Origin: Actinomadura rupiterrae
GTDB taxonomy: Bacteria; Actinomycetota; Actinomycetes; Streptosporangiales; Streptosporangiaceae
Assembly: GCF_024172125.1 (NCBI RefSeq)
Contig: NZ_JAMZEA010000009.1
Coordinates: 310,001 to 374,000, forward strand
Reading direction: 5' to 3'
Length of the DNA: 64,000 nt
Under the pieces are notes generated by a model. The model was not told the DNA's origin. It saw only the letters and a list, made by a program, of their open reading frames with translations, and did not search any database. Positions 46,101 through 53,606 of the stretch are shown here, piece by piece. The translations under genes were made by a program, and so were the position numbers. Within the stretch, counting starts at the first letter, position 1. Each line of letters opens with the position of its first letter.

Positions 46101-49100
46101 CCGCGCATCGCCGAACTCACCCTCGAAGCGCCGCTGGCGCTTTCTGGCGGCGACGGTATCCGGCTCCAGATCGCCGTCGGCGAGCCCGACGCGTCAGGCG
46201 ACAGCCGCGTCACCGTCCACGGACGCCCCGACACCGATCCCGACGCCCCTTGGACGCGGCACGCCTCCGGCATCCTGACCTCGGACGCCGCGTCCGACGC
46301 CGACCCGATCGGAGCGTGGCCGCCGCCAGGCGCCGGGCCTGTCGACCTCGCCGATCTCTACTCGGGGCTCGGTGCGCTCGGACTCGACTACGGGCCCGCC
46401 TTCCGAGGTCTCACGGCAGCCTGGCGGGACGGCGGCATTGTGTTCGCCGAGCTGGAGGCGCCCGAAGGGATCGAAACGGATGGGTTCGGGCTGCACCCGG
46501 CGCTGTTCGACGCCGCGCTGCACGCCGCCGCGGGCAGCGGGGAGAAGTTGCGCGTCCCGTACGCCTGGCGGGGTGTGTCTTTGCACTCTCCGGGCGCCGG
46601 AGCCCTGCGGGCTCGTCTCACCCTCGCCGGGGACGACACCGTGGCGCTGAGGATCGAGGCCCCGGACGGCCGGACGGTCGCGTCGGTCGAGGCGATGTCG
46701 GTGCGGGCGATCAGCGCGGACCGCCTCGCACCCCGCGCCGCCGCACCCGAGCCGCTACGCGTCGCCTGGTCCGAGATCGCCCTCCCCGAACCCGCCACGA
46801 CCACCGCCACGGTCGTCGCCCTTCCGCAAAGCGGAGATGTCGAAAGCACGGTTGTCGGAGCGTTGCGGCTCGTCCAGGAGTGGCTTGCCGAGCATGCGGA
46901 CGACGACGAGCGGCTCGTGGTGACGACGGTCGGCGCGGTCGCCGTGACCGGCGCCGAGCTTCCCGACCTGGGCGGTGCCGGCGCGTGGGGCCTGCTGCGG
47001 TCGGCGCAGACCGAGAACCCCGGCCGGATCACCCTGCTCGACCTGGACGGCCCCAACGTCCCGGACGACCTGATCCAAGCGGCCGCCGCCCACGACGAAC
47101 CACAGCTCGCCGTGCGGGAGAGCGTTCTGTACGCGCCGCGCCTGGCCCCGGCCACCGTCCCAGACGAGCCGGACGAGCCGGACAGCCCGTTCGGCCCGGA
47201 CGGAACCGTGCTGATCACCGGAGGGACGGGCGCGCTGGGTGCGCTCACCGCCCGCCACCTGGTGACGAAGCACGATGTCCGGCACCTGCTGCTGATCAGC
47301 CGCCGAGGCGAGGCCGCCGAAGGCGCGTCCGAGCTGGCCGAAGAACTGCGCGCCCTCGGCGCGGACGTGACGATCGCGGCATGCGACGCGGGAGACCGCA
47401 CCGCGCTCGCCGCACTCCTCGCCGACATCCCGGCCGCGGCGCCGCTGACCGGCGTGGTGCACTGCGCCGGCGTCCTGGACGACGGGCTGATCACCAAGCA
47501 GACAGCGGACCGGATCGTGGCAGTTCTGCGCGCCAAGGCCACCGCCGCCGAGAACCTGCACGAGCTGACGCGCGACCTCGGTCTGAAGGCGTTCGTCCTG
47601 TTCTCGTCGCTGGCCGGAGTGCTCGGCAACGGGGGCCAGGCGGGTTATGCCGCCGCGAACGCCTGCCTCGACGCGCTCGCGCAGCGGCGGCGGGCGAGCG
47701 GCCTGCCGGCCGTCTCCATCGCGTGGGGGCTCTGGGCCGAGTCCGGAAACCTGACCAGCGGCATGGACGAAGCCGACCTGGCCCGCCTCGGCCGCGCCGG
47801 GGTCCTGCCGATGAGCCCGGACGAAGGTCTCGGCTTCCTCGATGCCACGCTGGCGTCGGAGGAGCCCGCGCCGGTCGCGGTCCGCTGGAACCGCGCCGCG
47901 CTCCAGGCGCAGGCCGACACCGGCCGCCTGCCGAAACTGCTTGAATGCCTGGTCCGGAAACCGGCGGCGAAGACGGCCCCCACACAGGAAGACGTGGCCG
48001 GGAGGCTCGGCGCGCTGCCCGAGGCGGAGCGCGAGCGGGCCGTGCTGGATCTCGTCCGGGAGACGGTCGCGCTCGTCCTCGGGCATTCCGGTGCGGACGA
48101 CGTCGATCCCGGCCAGGCGTTCGAGGAGCTGGGCTTCGACTCGCTGACCTCGGTCGAGCTGCGCAACCGGCTCGGCATGGCCGTCGGGCGGCGGCTGCCC
48201 GCCACGCTCGCGTTCGACCATCCGACGCCGCGTGCCCTCGCGGCGCACCTCGCCGAAGGCTTCGGCCAGGCCGCCGCCGCCGCGAAAACGCGTCCGGCGA
48301 GGGTCGCGTCGCGCGCCCCCGAGGACGAGCCGATCGCCATCGTGGGCGCGGGCTGCCGCTTCCCCGGCGGTGTGACCAGCCCGGAAGGGCTCTGGGACCT
48401 GGTCAGGTCCGGGGCGGACGCGATCGGGCCCGCGCCGTCCGACCGGGGCTGGGATCTGGCGGAGCTGCGCGCGTCCGCCGCGAGCCGCACCGACCACGGC
48501 GGGTTCCTCGCCGACGCGGCGGGCTTCGACCCGGCGTTCTTCAAGATCTCCGAAGCCGAGGCCGAGGCGATGGACCCGCAGCAGCGGCTGCTGCTGGAGA
48601 CCTCGTGGGAGGCCGTCGAGCGGGCCAGGATCGCGCCAGGGACGCTGCGCGGCAGCAAAACCGGCGTGTTCGCCGGGGTCATGCACAACGACTACGGCGC
48701 GCGCCGCTACTTCACGGGCGGCGCGGCCGGGTTCGGCGGGCACCTGCTCACCGGGAACACCTCCAGCGTCGCGTCCGGGCGGGTCGCGTTCGCGCTCGGC
48801 CTCGAAGGGCCGGCGATCACGGTCGACACGGCCTGCTCGTCCGCGCTGGTGGCGATCCACCTGGCCGCGCGGGCGCTGCGGTCGGGCGAGTGCGACCTCG
48901 CGCTCGCGGGCGGCGCGACGGTGATCGCGAGCCCGCTGCTGTTCGTGGAGTTCAGCGCCGGGCACGGGGTGTCGGAGGACGGCCGCTGCCGGTCGTACGC
49001 GGCGGACGCCGACGGCACCGGCTGGGCCGAGGGCGCCGGGATGGTCCTGCTGGAGCGGCTGTCGGACGCGCGCCGGAACGGCCGTCCGATCCTGGCGGTC

Positions 49101-50666
49101 GTGCGCGGCAGCGCGGTCAACCAGGACGGCGCGAGCAACGGCCTCACCGCGCCGAACGGGCCCGCGCAGCAGCGCGTGATCCGCGCCGCGCTGGACGCCG
49201 CCGGGCTCGGACCGCGCGACGTGGACGCCGTGGACGGTCACGGCAGCGGCACGTCCCTGGGCGACTCCATCGAGGTCGGCGCGCTGATGGCGGCCTACGG
49301 CGAGGAGCGCGGGCAGGACCGTCCGCTGTGGCTGGGGACGGTCAAGTCGAACATCGGGCACACGCAGGCCGCGGCCGGGATCGCGGGCGTCCTGAAGATG
49401 GCGATGGCGATGCGGCACGGCACGCTCCCGCCGACCCTGCACGCCGAACGACCGTCCGAGCTGGTGGACTGGGGCTCCGGCCCGGTCCGGCTGCTGACCG
49501 GGCCGCGGCCCTGGGAGCGGGACGGCGACCGTCCGCGCCGGGCGGCGGTGTCGGCGTTCGCGCTGAGCGGCACCAACGCGCACCTGATCATCGAGGAGCC
49601 ACCGGCGGTCGAGGACGGCTCCAGCGCGTCCGGCGGCGACGGGACGATCCCGCTGATCCTTTCCGGAAAGTCACCGGACGCGCTGCGAGCACAGGCCCGG
49701 CTCGTGCAACATCACCTCGCCGAGCACACCGGACTGGACGAGCGCGACGTGGCGTTCTCCCTGGCGACGACCCGCACGCTCCTCGCCCACCGCGCGGTCG
49801 TCCTGGGCCGCGACCGGGACGAGCTGTCCCGGCGGCTCGGCGCTCTGGCCGGCGGCGAGGCCGAAGCCGAGGCGAGCGTGATCGTCGGGACTCCCGCCCG
49901 CACCGGACGGACCGTCCTGGTCTTCGACGGGAGCGTGACGCGGCGTCCGGAGGCCGTGGCGAGGCTGCTCGCCGAACGGCCCGCCTTCCGCGACGCGTTC
50001 AACGCCTACGCCGAAGCCCTCGCAGGCCAATGGGACGTCCACGCGCTGCTGGAGACGCGGCCGGACGCGCTCCCTGTCCGCTTCGCGAGCCTGGTCGCAT
50101 TCGGCGCGCTCTGGAAGGCGCATGGCCTGGAACCGGACGCGGTCCTGGCGCACGGAGTCGGCGAGGTCGCCGCCGCGCACGCCACCGGAATGCTCACGCT
50201 CGCCGAGGCCGCCGAGATCGTGGACCTCGGCGCGCGCGGCGCGGCGCCGGACGACTTCACGGCCGCTCTGACGACGCTGGAGCCTCGCAAGAGCGAGATC
50301 GCGCTCCACTCGACGGACGCGCCGGAGCCGCTGACGCCCGAAGCGCTCACCCCCGGCCGCTGGCACCGCTCGCTCACCACCGAAAGCGGAACCGACCCCG
50401 CCGTCTGGGCCGAGGCCGCCGCCAGGCTGACCGGCGACGGGCACCGCCTGTTCGTCGAGCCCGGCCCCGGCCTGCGCGCGGCGCTCCCCACCAGGGCCGT
50501 CGCGATCACGACACCGGACGGCGACCCCGGCTTCGAGGCCGCGCTCGCGCACCTGCACGTCGCCACGAACGTTCCCGTGGACTGGACGAAAGTCGTCACC
50601 GGCCGTGCCGTCGACCTGCCGACCTACCCGTTCCAGCGCAGCCGCTTCTGGATCGAATCCGACTAG
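43134..50666 (+). CDS. Type I modular PKS: module 5 (KS-AT-DH-KR-ACP) + terminal KS-AT(0), no ACP or TE
   Basis: The product has 2510 residues. A coiled-coil docking start (1-33) pairs with the PKS2 tail. Module 5 has KS (Cys209), malonyl-type AT (Ser655, HAFH 756), DH (His963 in HSVHGTPLLPG), B-type KR (VLDDG, Tyr1505) and ACP (Ser1670). A second KS follows (1733-2152), with Cys1901 and both catalytic His contexts (GHGSG, SNIGHTQ) intact but a divergent FFKISEAEAEAMDP region and a shorter loop. It is followed by a degenerate AT and the usual post-AT linker (LPTYPFQRSRFW), where the protein ends. No ACP, thioesterase or C-terminal docking helix exists here or in the 82 bp before the next gene. 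The KS may pass the chain to a separate carrier or condensing enzyme. Confidence 0.96.
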   Translation: MSNEEKLRTYLKRVTADLKLTRQRLREAESAASAAREPVAIVGMACRYPGGVATPEGLWDLVAAGTDAIGAFPTDRGWDLDGLYDPNPDASGKTYVTRGGFLHDAARFDPAFFGISPREAVAVDPQQRLLLEVAWEALERAGLDPAELRGSRTGLFAGCMYGDYATRVRPAPSELEGSLGMGSAASVLSGRVAFTLGLEGPTVTVDTACSSSLVALHLAVQALRNRECDLALAGGVTVMATPATFVQFSRQRALSPDGRCKAFSADADGTGWSEGAGLLAVERLADAQRLGHPVLAVVRGSAVNQDGASSRLTAPNGEAQRRLIADALAAAGLHPRDVDAVEAHGTGTTLGDPMEVEALIDAYGQERSRPLLLGSVKSNLGHTQAAAGVAGIIKMVMAMRHGVLPRTLHVERPTAHVDWTDAPVRLLAQENAWPDEADRPRRAGVSSFGISGTNAHVILEAAPARENADEQAPPLPAPVPLLLSAKSEPALRDQAARLAEVVGEHEHADVAHTLARRTAFTHRAAVVADSAESVRAALEALAAGRPARDVVTGSALSGPSAFVFSGQGSQRPGQGAELYDACPEFAEALDEVAEHLDPHLGTPIRTVMFAPEGTAHAELLGRTSFTQPALFAYQVALVRLLSEMGVTPDYLIGHSLGEITATHLAGVLDLPDAAALVAARARLMDATSTDGAMIALPVAEADVRARLTADLRPYLDIAAVNGPSATVVAGDADRAEAFADLFRAEGFRAVRLRVKHAFHSPHMDPVLEAFREVAAGLTYRPPHTPVVSNLTGELADPDQLASPDYWVRHIRGTVRYADGVRTLWRQGLVHFLELGPSPALTSPTRDTLAAEDPEGRFAVVPMQAPRRPQVHALTAALAEAHAAGVPVDWTRRMPGRHVPLPTYPFQRQRFWLDAPVAAGDVSAAGLDAAGHPLLGASTRVADGGGLLLTGRLSAASQPWIADHSVHGTPLLPGTALVELVLHAGAAVGLPRIAELTLEAPLALSGGDGIRLQIAVGEPDASGDSRVTVHGRPDTDPDAPWTRHASGILTSDAASDADPIGAWPPPGAGPVDLADLYSGLGALGLDYGPAFRGLTAAWRDGGIVFAELEAPEGIETDGFGLHPALFDAALHAAAGSGEKLRVPYAWRGVSLHSPGAGALRARLTLAGDDTVALRIEAPDGRTVASVEAMSVRAISADRLAPRAAAPEPLRVAWSEIALPEPATTTATVVALPQSGDVESTVVGALRLVQEWLAEHADDDERLVVTTVGAVAVTGAELPDLGGAGAWGLLRSAQTENPGRITLLDLDGPNVPDDLIQAAAAHDEPQLAVRESVLYAPRLAPATVPDEPDEPDSPFGPDGTVLITGGTGALGALTARHLVTKHDVRHLLLISRRGEAAEGASELAEELRALGADVTIAACDAGDRTALAALLADIPAAAPLTGVVHCAGVLDDGLITKQTADRIVAVLRAKATAAENLHELTRDLGLKAFVLFSSLAGVLGNGGQAGYAAANACLDALAQRRRASGLPAVSIAWGLWAESGNLTSGMDEADLARLGRAGVLPMSPDEGLGFLDATLASEEPAPVAVRWNRAALQAQADTGRLPKLLECLVRKPAAKTAPTQEDVAGRLGALPEAERERAVLDLVRETVALVLGHSGADDVDPGQAFEELGFDSLTSVELRNRLGMAVGRRLPATLAFDHPTPRALAAHLAEGFGQAAAAAKTRPARVASRAPEDEPIAIVGAGCRFPGGVTSPEGLWDLVRSGADAIGPAPSDRGWDLAELRASAASRTDHGGFLADAAGFDPAFFKISEAEAEAMDPQQRLLLETSWEAVERARIAPGTLRGSKTGVFAGVMHNDYGARRYFTGGAAGFGGHLLTGNTSSVASGRVAFALGLEGPAITVDTACSSALVAIHLAARALRSGECDLALAGGATVIASPLLFVEFSAGHGVSEDGRCRSYAADADGTGWAEGAGMVLLERLSDARRNGRPILAVVRGSAVNQDGASNGLTAPNGPAQQRVIRAALDAAGLGPRDVDAVDGHGSGTSLGDSIEVGALMAAYGEERGQDRPLWLGTVKSNIGHTQAAAGIAGVLKMAMAMRHGTLPPTLHAERPSELVDWGSGPVRLLTGPRPWERDGDRPRRAAVSAFALSGTNAHLIIEEPPAVEDGSSASGGDGTIPLILSGKSPDALRAQARLVQHHLAEHTGLDERDVAFSLATTRTLLAHRAVVLGRDRDELSRRLGALAGGEAEAEASVIVGTPARTGRTVLVFDGSVTRRPEAVARLLAERPAFRDAFNAYAEALAGQWDVHALLETRPDALPVRFASLVAFGALWKAHGLEPDAVLAHGVGEVAAAHATGMLTLAEAAEIVDLGARGAAPDDFTAALTTLEPRKSEIALHSTDAPEPLTPEALTPGRWHRSLTTESGTDPAVWAEAAARLTGDGHRLFVEPGPGLRAALPTRAVAITTPDGDPGFEAALAHLHVATNVPVDWTKVVTGRAVDLPTYPFQRSRFWIESD
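49913..50640 (+). other. Degenerate acyltransferase domain AT(0) ending PKS3
   Basis: The region aligns in position and flanks with an AT, but its key parts are lost. The usual F-x-G-Q-G-x-Q start reads FDGSVTR, and the G-H-S-x-G-E nucleophile motif reads AHGVGE, with Gly2341 where Ser should be. The V-N-G and HAFH/YASH substrate segments are missing, making the domain roughly 240 residues rather than about 320. It cannot load an extender unit. The reading frame is nevertheless intact with normal GC-rich codons, so it looks maintained, perhaps as a structural flank for the KS. Confidence 0.85.
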
Positions 50667-50748
50667 CCCTCACGTTCACCATCGGCGCTCCAGAGCCGTT
50701 CCAGCGGCCCGGACCATCGTTACGGCCATCCCCGAGTCAGGAGGAACG

Positions 50749-52260
50749 ATGCGAACCGCCGCCCGTCCACTGCTCGCCCTGGGAACCGCGCTGAGCACGG
50801 CCCTCGCCACGGCCGCCGCGAGCTCACCGGCCGGGGCCGCCGAGCCCCGCGCCGGCGGGCCGGGCGCCGTCCCACGGCCCGTCGCGGTGTCCGGGCCGAG
50901 CCCCTTCGCCGCCTGCACCCTCGACCCCGGCACCGACCAGATCGCGCTGAACGCCGAGGTCGAGCCCGAGCTGTCGGTCGACCCCCGCGACGACCGGCAC
51001 ATGGTCGCCGTGTGGCAGCAGGACCGGCGCAGCTCCAGCAACTCCCGCGGCGTCGTCGCCGCCGTGACCCGCGACGGCGGCCGGACGTGGCGGCGCGACG
51101 TCGTCGGCGGGCTGTCGCTGTGCTCGGGCGGCGGGCAGGACAAGGCGGGCGGGCCCTGGGTGAGCTTCGCGCCCAACGGCGACGTCTACGTCAGCGCCAC
51201 GACCCGCACCTACGCGAGCGACGAGTCCGCCGTCGAGGTCGCCCGGTCCACCGATGGCGGCCGCAGCTGGGGCAAACCGGTCAAGGTCGCCGCCGACACC
51301 GCGGGCGTGTACTGGCACGACAAGCCGTCCATCACCGCCGACCCGGGCGACCCGCGCCGCGTGTACGCGATCTGGAACCGGCGGACCGTCCACCAGGACC
51401 AGCACGACGTGATGCTCGCCCGCAGCCTGGACGGCGGCCGGAGCTGGCTGCCCGCCAAGGCGGTCTACCGGTCCGAGCGGCCCGACCAGGGCACGCTCGG
51501 CAACCAGATCGTGGTGCTGCCGAACGGCTCGCTGGTGAACGTGTTCCTGGAGAACGAGTTCCCGATCGGCGGGCCGCCCTGGCCGCCCGCCGACCTGCCC
51601 GAGCAGGTCCGCGCGATCCGGTCCGGCGACCACGGCGCGACCTGGTCCAGGGCCGCGGTGATCAGCGAGCACCGGCTGAACAAGCCGGTCCTGCCGGACG
51701 CGGGGACGCCGGTCGACGCGTCCGGGATCATCCCCGACGTCGCCGTGGACCGGCGCACCGGCGCTCTGTACGCGGTGTGGGCGCAGACCGGCATCTCCAC
51801 CAGCGACAGCGCGGTCGCCCTGTCCGCCTCCGCCGACGGCGGACGCACCTGGAGCACGCCGCGCCGGATCGACCACGCGCCGGAGAGCGCGAAGGGCGGC
51901 AACGGCCAGGCGTTCCTCCCGCAGGTGGACGTCGCGGACAACGGCACCGTCGCGGTCACCTACTACGACTTCCGCGCCAACACCCCGGCGGCGGGCACGC
52001 CCACGACCTTCTCGATGGCCACCTGCCGCGGCGCGTCCTGCGCGTCCGACCCGGCGCGGTGGCGCGAGCGGCGGATCGCCGGGCCGTTCGACATCGAGAA
52101 CGCCGTGAAATGGAACGGCCCGTTCATCGGCGGCTACTACGGCCTCACCCACACCCGGAACTCGTTCGTGACGGCGTTCGTGATGGCGAACTCCGACGCG
52201 GACGACAAGCAGGACATCTATTTCGCCCGCACTCCCGCGAGCCCCGGAGTGCGCCACTAG
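50749..52260 (+). CDS. Secreted BNR-repeat (sialidase-like) beta-propeller protein
   Basis: The ATG at 50749 follows GAGGA at good spacing and gives 503 residues. A signal peptide (RTAARPLLALGTALSTALAT, cleavage near AGAAEP) directs export. The body contains at least five Asp-box motifs, S-x-D-x-G-x-T/S-W (TRDGGRTW, STDGGRSW, SLDGGRSW, SGDHGATW, SADGGRTW), the hallmark of six-bladed sialidase/BNR propellers. I see no clear arginine triad, so enzyme activity as a sialidase is uncertain; a carbohydrate- or surface-binding role is equally possible. It lies 82 bp after PKS3 and 92 bp before pqqA on the same strand, but its connection to either pathway is unclear. Confidence 0.85.
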   Translation: MRTAARPLLALGTALSTALATAAASSPAGAAEPRAGGPGAVPRPVAVSGPSPFAACTLDPGTDQIALNAEVEPELSVDPRDDRHMVAVWQQDRRSSSNSRGVVAAVTRDGGRTWRRDVVGGLSLCSGGGQDKAGGPWVSFAPNGDVYVSATTRTYASDESAVEVARSTDGGRSWGKPVKVAADTAGVYWHDKPSITADPGDPRRVYAIWNRRTVHQDQHDVMLARSLDGGRSWLPAKAVYRSERPDQGTLGNQIVVLPNGSLVNVFLENEFPIGGPPWPPADLPEQVRAIRSGDHGATWSRAAVISEHRLNKPVLPDAGTPVDASGIIPDVAVDRRTGALYAVWAQTGISTSDSAVALSASADGGRTWSTPRRIDHAPESAKGGNGQAFLPQVDVADNGTVAVTYYDFRANTPAAGTPTTFSMATCRGASCASDPARWRERRIAGPFDIENAVKWNGPFIGGYYGLTHTRNSFVTAFVMANSDADDKQDIYFARTPASPGVRH

Positions 52261-52352
52261 ACCTCCCTTCGGAGGCGCCGGATGGGGTGCATTCCGGCGG
52301 CACCGGAGGAGGAGGACGGCAATCGGTTCCCGACGAAAGGAGCGTCACCTTC

Positions 52353-52433
52353 ATGTCCGTTTGGACCACGCCCGACTACGAGGTCATCGAGACGTCCCTC
52401 GAACTGACCGCGTACTTCCTGTCCACTCGCTGA
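52353..52433 (+). CDS. pqqA: PqqA, pyrroloquinoline quinone precursor peptide
   Basis: This 26-residue peptide begins MSVWTTPDYEVIET and contains the PqqA core ELTAY, where Glu17 and Tyr21 occupy the E-x-x-x-Y spacing of the residues that PqqE crosslinks and that become PQQ. Length and the W-x-x-P start also fit PqqA. The ATG is 10 bases after GAAAGGAG. The identification rests on the motif plus the immediately following pqqC, pqqD and pqqE. Two strong hairpins downstream should let pqqA be made in excess of the enzyme genes, as expected for a peptide substrate. Confidence 0.9.
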   Translation: MSVWTTPDYEVIETSLELTAYFLSTR

Positions 52434-52458
52434 AAGAACGGCGCAAGGGAATCCCCGC

Positions 52459-52488
52459 GCCGCCGCGTGATCTGGGAAGCGCGGCGGC
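52459..52488 (+). terminator. Attenuator hairpin 1 after pqqA
   Basis: Perfect 9-bp stem (GCCGCCGCG with its complement) with a 12-base loop, starting 26 bases after the pqqA stop. It probably terminates or stabilises the short pqqA transcript while allowing some read-through into pqqC. Confidence 0.65.
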
Positions 52489-52502
52489 ACGGGAGCCCTC
52501 GG

Positions 52503-52545
52503 CGGAACCGCGCGTGCGGAACTCTCCGCGGCACGCGCGGTTCCG
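52503..52545 (+). terminator. Attenuator hairpin 2 before pqqC
   Basis: Perfect 15-bp stem (CGGAACCGCGCGTGC with its complement) and a 13-base loop, 15 bases after the first hairpin and 43 bases before the first pqqC start codon. Two stacked hairpins between the precursor and the enzymes would strongly bias the transcript ratio. Confidence 0.65.
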
Positions 52546-52593
52546 GCCCGCCGGCCGCCACCGGCCCGCCCGACTGTCCGTCCGTGCGAGGGA

Positions 52594-53343
52594 ATGGTCA
52601 TCACTGTGAACGCCACCGGCACGACCTCACCGCCCCGGCCGTGGACGGCCGCGGAGCTCACCGACCGGATGCGCGCCGTGGCCGAGCGGCGCTACCACGA
52701 CCTGCACCCGTTCAACCGGCGCATGCACGCGGGCGGGCTGACCCGCGCGGAGCTGCGCCGCTGGATCCTCAACCGGTTCCACTACCAGCGGCACATCCCG
52801 GTGAAGGACGCGCTGATCCTCGCCGCGCTCGGCACGCCCGAGCTGCGCCGGAGCTGGATCCGGCGGGTCCGCGACCACGACGGCGACCGGCCCGGCGAGG
52901 GCGGCATCGAGCGCTGGCTGCGGCTCGGCGAGGCCGCCGGGCTGGACCGCGACCGGCTCCTCTCTGGGGCGGACGTGCTGCCCGGCGTGCGGCTCGCCGT
53001 CGAGGGCTACGTCAACTTCGTCCGGCTGCGGACCCCGCTGGAGGCCGTCGCGTCGTCGCTGACCGAGATGTTCGCGCCCGGCCTGATGCGCACCCGGATC
53101 GACGCGTTCGAGAAGCACTACGGCTGGATCGACCGCGCCGGGCTGGAGTACTTCCGGTCGCGCGTCCCGCAGGGCACGCGGGACGGCGCGGAGGCGCTCG
53201 AACTGGTCACGGCCTGGGCGACGACCCGCGCCGACCAGGAGGCGGCCGTGGCCGCGCTGGAGTTCAAGTGCGACGTCCTGTGGTCGCTGCTCGACGCGGT
53301 CGACCAGGCGTCCGAGCCCAACGGCCACGGGGACGGGCGGTGA
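52594..53343 (+). CDS. pqqC: PqqC, pyrroloquinoline-quinone synthase
   Basis: The 249-residue protein carries the PqqC signature residues throughout: YHDLHPFNRRMHAGG, NRFHYQRHIPVKDA, RVRDHDGD, GGIERWLRLGEAAGL, YVNFVRL, SLTEMFAP and HYGWIDRAGLEYFRSR. It catalyses the last step of PQQ formation, an oxygen-dependent, cofactor-free ring closure and eight-electron oxidation. The start may be the ATG used here, which abuts GAGGGA, or the GTG four codons later, better spaced from the same sequence. The stop overlaps the pqqD start as GTGA, so C-D-E form a coupled operon. Confidence 0.95.
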   Translation: MVITVNATGTTSPPRPWTAAELTDRMRAVAERRYHDLHPFNRRMHAGGLTRAELRRWILNRFHYQRHIPVKDALILAALGTPELRRSWIRRVRDHDGDRPGEGGIERWLRLGEAAGLDRDRLLSGADVLPGVRLAVEGYVNFVRLRTPLEAVASSLTEMFAPGLMRTRIDAFEKHYGWIDRAGLEYFRSRVPQGTRDGAEALELVTAWATTRADQEAAVAALEFKCDVLWSLLDAVDQASEPNGHGDGR

Positions 53344-53606
53344 GCGGCGCGGCGGAGTGGCGGCCGGCGCTGGCCGCGTCCGTGGTGCTGCGGCACGACG
53401 CCGTCCGGGACGTGGACCTGCTCGTCCTGCCCGAGCGCGCGGTCGTGCTGACGCCGAGCGCGGCGGCCGTCCTGCGGCTCTGCGACGGCGAGACCGGCGC
53501 GGCGGCGATCGTCGACCGGCTGAGCCGCGACTTCCCGGACGCGCCCGTCGCCACGGACGTTCCGGTTTTCCTCGACCGCGTGCGCCAGGAGGGCTGGCTG
53601 CGATGA
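53340..53606 (+). CDS. pqqD: PqqD, peptide chaperone
   Basis: This 88-residue protein shows the winged-helix RiPP-recognition pattern of PqqD: LVLPERAVVLTPSAAAVLRL, CDGETGAAAIVDRLSRDFP and an FLDRVRQEGWL ending. PqqD binds PqqA and presents it to the radical-SAM enzyme PqqE. Its GTG start overlaps the pqqC stop, and its TGA overlaps the pqqE ATG (ATGA), so stoichiometry is tightly coupled. The gene is separate, not fused to pqqC or pqqE as in some species. Confidence 0.93.
   Translation: MSGAAEWRPALAASVVLRHDAVRDVDLLVLPERAVVLTPSAAAVLRLCDGETGAAAIVDRLSRDFPDAPVATDVPVFLDRVRQEGWLR

Noticed and set aside
50667..50748. Possibility that a frameshift hides DH, KR, ACP or TE domains after PKS3
   Set aside because: Only 82 bp separate the PKS3 stop from the signal peptide of the next gene, and no frame there or in the next gene shows PKS domain motifs.
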